The notes under the pieces were generated by a model. The model saw only the letters and a list, made by a program, of their open reading frames with translations, was not told the DNA's origin and ran no database searches. Source: an archaeon (lineage in GTDB: Archaea; Asgardarchaeota; Thorarchaeia; Thorarchaeales; Thorarchaeaceae). Taken from it: a DNA stretch of 64,000 nucleotides. The stretch is from positions 74,981 through 138,980 of the forward strand of contig JAJRZD010000043.1 in the NCBI GenBank assembly GCA_024275415.1, given 5' to 3'. The first letter of the stretch is position 1. Each line of letters opens with the position of its first letter. Positions 61,988-64,000 of the stretch are shown here, piece after piece. Made by a program: the position numbers and the translations under genes.

Positions 61988-62578
61988 ATGAAGGTTTCAC
62001 TATTCGGAATGCATGCAGTGGGAAAGACGACAATCGCGAAGATGGTTCTTAGGGAAACACTACCATTGGTGCATATTCCCACTATCGGTGTGGAAATACG
62101 GAAGGTTCCTCAAGGATTCCTAGGGCAAAGCAAGGGCATCCTAATCTGGGACATTGGAGGCCAATTGAAATTCAAGAGCCTGTGGCCTCGATACCTCAAG
62201 GGATCTCAACTCGTACTGGCTGTTACCGATAGCTCTCTTGAAACAGTCCTCTGGACAAGAAAGATGTTACCAGAACTTCGTAAATGGTCTGACAACGCTA
62301 CGATTCTAGGCATTGCCAATAAGCAGGACTTGCCCAAAGCACTGACGCGAGGGCGGGTTGAATCAATCCTTGGGATACAGACGCTTGGTATCACTGCGCT
62401 GGATGTAGGAAGTAACGAACATGATATTTTTCGCAGGAAGATTATTCGAAGCCTTGGAATTGCCTATGAGCACCTATCACATGTTGATGGACTTATTAGC
62501 ACGTTCCGAGAGAACACCTATCATGGACACTCACATGATAAAAGCGATAGTATTCGATATGGGAGGCACACTCTATGA
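61988..62578 (+). CDS. Arf-like small GTPase
   Basis: 196 residues from ATG 61988, giving MKVSLFGMHAVGKTT with no N-terminal amphipathic helix or myristoylation glycine. G1 is GMHAVGKT (7-14), switch-I Thr is in HIPTIGVEI (Thr32), G3 is WDIGGQ (54-59, Arf/Sar-type with Gln kept), and G4 is NKQD (111-114). The interswitch WPRYLKGSQLVLAVTDSS is typical of Arf-like proteins. These GTPases are a hallmark of Asgard archaea. The last part overlaps the HAD gene by about 55 bp, so the C-terminal 20 residues after VDGLIST may be extra. Partner and location unknown. Confidence 0.87.
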   Translation: MKVSLFGMHAVGKTTIAKMVLRETLPLVHIPTIGVEIRKVPQGFLGQSKGILIWDIGGQLKFKSLWPRYLKGSQLVLAVTDSSLETVLWTRKMLPELRKWSDNATILGIANKQDLPKALTRGRVESILGIQTLGITALDVGSNEHDIFRRKIIRSLGIAYEHLSHVDGLISTFRENTYHGHSHDKSDSIRYGRHTL

Positions 62579-63275
62579 CACGCCTCGTGAGATTGTCAAT
62601 ATGACTCGCTTCATCCTTAGCGAGCTCGGACTAGACCAATTCAGTGACTTGTCAGATTCCCAGATTCTACAGATTACAAAACGGATTGACAACATGTTTG
62701 ACAGTCGTCTTGAGAGAAACAATGCAGACCCATACTGGCTACCGTCCTTCGATGACTCTGTCGAGTATGACAAGCTTATCTTGGAAAAGCTTGGGGTCGA
62801 GGGCGATCTTGTCAGAATGGCGACGAGAGCACATCAGGCATGGGAAAAGGCATACAGTGAAACGAAGCCGAACTTCATTGAATCATGCAGGACACACCTT
62901 GAAACACTTCACCAGCGTGGGTATCGTCTGGGGATTGCATCGAATAGACGGAATGACCCGATACCACACTTGGAGTCTGCTGGTATCCGACACCTCTTTG
63001 ATGTTATCGAGTATTCCTGCGTACCCGGGTACAGAAAGCCCTCTCCGTTCATGCTTCTTCAGGCTGCAGCGAAACTGGGAGTCAATCCCAGAAGATGCGC
63101 GTATGTGGGCGACAAGGTAGAATATGATGTGGTCGCTGCCAAGAGAGCAGAATTCCTCCCAATCCTAATCATCTGGTGTGATCCAAAAGAGAGAATGAAT
63201 GTCTTAGATGATGTGGTCGTCATTGAACACATCAACAAGATGATTGAGATGTTCAGGGGCGCAGGAGTTCACTAG
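62523..63275 (+). CDS. HAD-superfamily hydrolase
   Basis: About 250 residues from ATG 62523 (ATG 62535, MIKAIVFDMGGTL, is also possible). Motif I is FDMGGTLYD, motif II is seen as IASNRRND, motif III Lys as the KPSPF turn (YRKPSPFMLL) and motif IV as YVGDKVEYDVVAAKRA. The helical cap lies between residues 20 and 120. This is a subfamily I phosphatase of the phosphoglycolate phosphatase/pyrimidine nucleotidase type; the substrate is unknown. It overlaps the Arf-like gene in another frame. Confidence 0.88.
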   Translation: MDTHMIKAIVFDMGGTLYDTPREIVNMTRFILSELGLDQFSDLSDSQILQITKRIDNMFDSRLERNNADPYWLPSFDDSVEYDKLILEKLGVEGDLVRMATRAHQAWEKAYSETKPNFIESCRTHLETLHQRGYRLGIASNRRNDPIPHLESAGIRHLFDVIEYSCVPGYRKPSPFMLLQAAAKLGVNPRRCAYVGDKVEYDVVAAKRAEFLPILIIWCDPKERMNVLDDVVVIEHINKMIEMFRGAGVH

Positions 63276-63843
63276 AGGCTTACACAAACATTCTCTAGCA
63301 TGGTCGATCTTTCTGCATAACGCTCTATCATTCAGAGAAGAACGTTGACTCGACGACTATGATTTCATAATTATCGCCCGTGATGTTAATCTTCTCTGGG
63401 AATAGTCTAGTATCGCTTTCTATGATAGCATTACCTGAAATAGATTGATGATATAGGAAAAATTGCTGAAACTATTATGTCATCTACTGGGTGTTTCTGT
63501 CCTAATTAGGTTGTTTCAGAAACCGAGAGGAAACAAGAATGCTCAGCAACGAGGAGCCTGCCATGACTGTAATTTCATATCACGAAATACTGACTGGAAT
63601 ATCAATTCCTTAGACATCATGATAGGAGGAATCGCCCTGTCAAATAGCGTATTGGAAATTGCGTCTAGAGATGCCAATTTCGTAGAAATAGTGAAAGTAT
63701 CTGACTTTGGAGGTAATCAACTACTAAGCAACAACGACATCATAGTAGAGAGGAATACCAGCGAAGAACCAACAAGTGGTGATACATGAAAAAATGATGG
63801 TGGCCCCTCATCGAATGCCTTGCAGGGGCCGACTCTGATTGTT
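63276..63843. other. gene-poor region with possible remnants
   Basis: 568 bp between the HAD gene and rubredoxin. The plus-strand open frame 63463-63789 (108 codons) ends GNQLLSNNDIIVERNTSEE and could be a small gene, but its first half looks non-coding and it has no Shine-Dalgarno. On the minus strand 63328-63468 is open without a start and reads SGNAIIESDTRLFPEKINIT, resembling a beta-rich protein fragment. Neither is supported enough to call as a gene. A rubredoxin terminator occupies 63789-63830. Confidence 0.35.
63789..63830 (-). terminator. terminator of the rubredoxin gene
   Basis: On the minus strand GGCCCCT (63824-63830) pairs with AGGGGCC (63802-63808) around a 15-nt loop and is followed by ACCATCATTTTTT. 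It lies 14 bp past the rubredoxin stop. Confidence 0.6.
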
Positions 63844-64000
63844 CTATTCGAGCTTTTCGAAGTCCTCTTTCGAAGCCCCACACATCGGACAGACCCAATC
63901 ATCGGGCAGATCCTCGAACTTGGTGCCGGCAGCAATCCCACCATCGGGATCGCCAACATCCTCGTCATAGACCCAGCCACAGACAAGACATTCCCATTTT
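63844..64000 (-). CDS. rubredoxin, N-terminus cut by window edge
   Basis: 51 residues are visible, reading [20 protein letters not shown] through [19 protein letters not shown]. Both CxxCG knuckles (CLVCG and CPMCG) and the YD and DDWVCP signatures of rubredoxin are present, giving a single FeCys4 site. A rubredoxin is about 53 residues, so only the start Met and perhaps a few residues are missing. It transfers single electrons, typically to oxygen/peroxide reductases such as flavodiiron proteins; an FprA gene lies at the left side of this window. Confidence 0.93.
   Translation of the reverse strand, partial: KWECLVCGWVYDEDVGDPDGGIAAGTKFEDLPDDWVCPMCGASKEDFEKLE

Noticed and set aside
1..64000. 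tRNA, rRNA genes or a CRISPR array
   Set aside because: No tRNA cloverleaf, rRNA segment or regularly spaced short repeats with unique spacers were seen. The only regular repeat is the coding lamin-tail array.

Overview
The window looks like a piece of an archaeal chromosome, most likely from an Asgard archaeon (Thorarchaeia-like). The support is: two eukaryote-style small GTPases (one Ras-like, one Arf-like), a cytosolic HdrABC/MvhD electron-transfer operon, an FprA-type flavodiiron protein, a pyrrolysine-free MttB-family methyltransferase, archaeal-type nicotinate phosphoribosyltransferase, many membrane proteins I do not recognise, frequent TTG/GTG starts and probable leaderless promoters. 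The lineage is an inference from gene content; there is no rRNA or tRNA gene here to confirm it.

Layout. 1-5.2 kb: a minus-strand operon hdrC-hdrB-hdrA-hdrA-mvhD-wHTH, every junction touching or overlapping. The two HdrA polypeptides carry complementary iron-sulfur domains, recalling a split Qmo/Hdr hybrid. 5.4-10.2 kb: a membrane protein, a signal-peptide-free C25 (gingipain-like) protease homologue, a DegT aminotransferase, a DUF2085 protein and FprA. 10.3-12.7 kb: an AT-rich DNA-methylation island (two beta-class methyltransferases around a winged-helix regulator with a palindromic operator). 12.9-20.6 kb: penicillin acylase, two knotted-type carbamoyltransferases flanking a Ras-like GTPase, and two related membrane proteins. 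20.9-28.6 kb: a dipeptide/oligopeptide ABC transporter (substrate-binding protein divergent from dppBCDF). 28.5-37.7 kb: unknown membrane and soluble proteins, two orphan Opp-type ATPases (one with degenerate motifs) around a DinB protein, an MFS transporter and an amidohydrolase. 37.8-42.6 kb: a C45-like Ntn hydrolase, a citrate-synthase-family gene interrupted by an in-frame TAG, bacterial-type GAPDH and an M20 peptidase. 42.6-50.8 kb: two DUF4139 proteins, MttB-family protein and a secreted nuclease/phosphatase-fold protein with four tandem lamin-tail domains. 50.9-54.6 kb: NAD salvage (pncB plus nicotinamidase-like), a decayed copy of the nicotinamidase-like gene, and two tandem paralogues of an unknown family. 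54.7-64 kb: a sensor kinase, a lipoyl-free E2 catalytic domain, a secreted beta-helix protein, two related winged-helix proteins, a TPR protein, an Arf-like GTPase, a HAD hydrolase and the end of a rubredoxin gene.

How it fits together. The coding content suggests a peptide- and amide-consuming heterotroph: peptide uptake (DppABCDF), peptidases/amidases (S45, C45, M20, amidohydrolase), carbamoyl chemistry, and cytosolic redox balancing by Hdr/MvhD with FprA and rubredoxin as an oxygen-defence branch. That metabolic picture is an inference.

Most unusual observations: (1) a dispersed element of roughly 70-90 bp found three times in divergent intergenic regions, all copies able to form the same nested two-stem structure with compensatory changes; (2) a citrate-synthase-like gene whose N-terminus is intact but separated from the rest by a single amber codon; (3) a restriction-like methyltransferase/regulator island; (4) a GC-rich run of hairpins at about 59.05-59.17 kb that may be a structured RNA.
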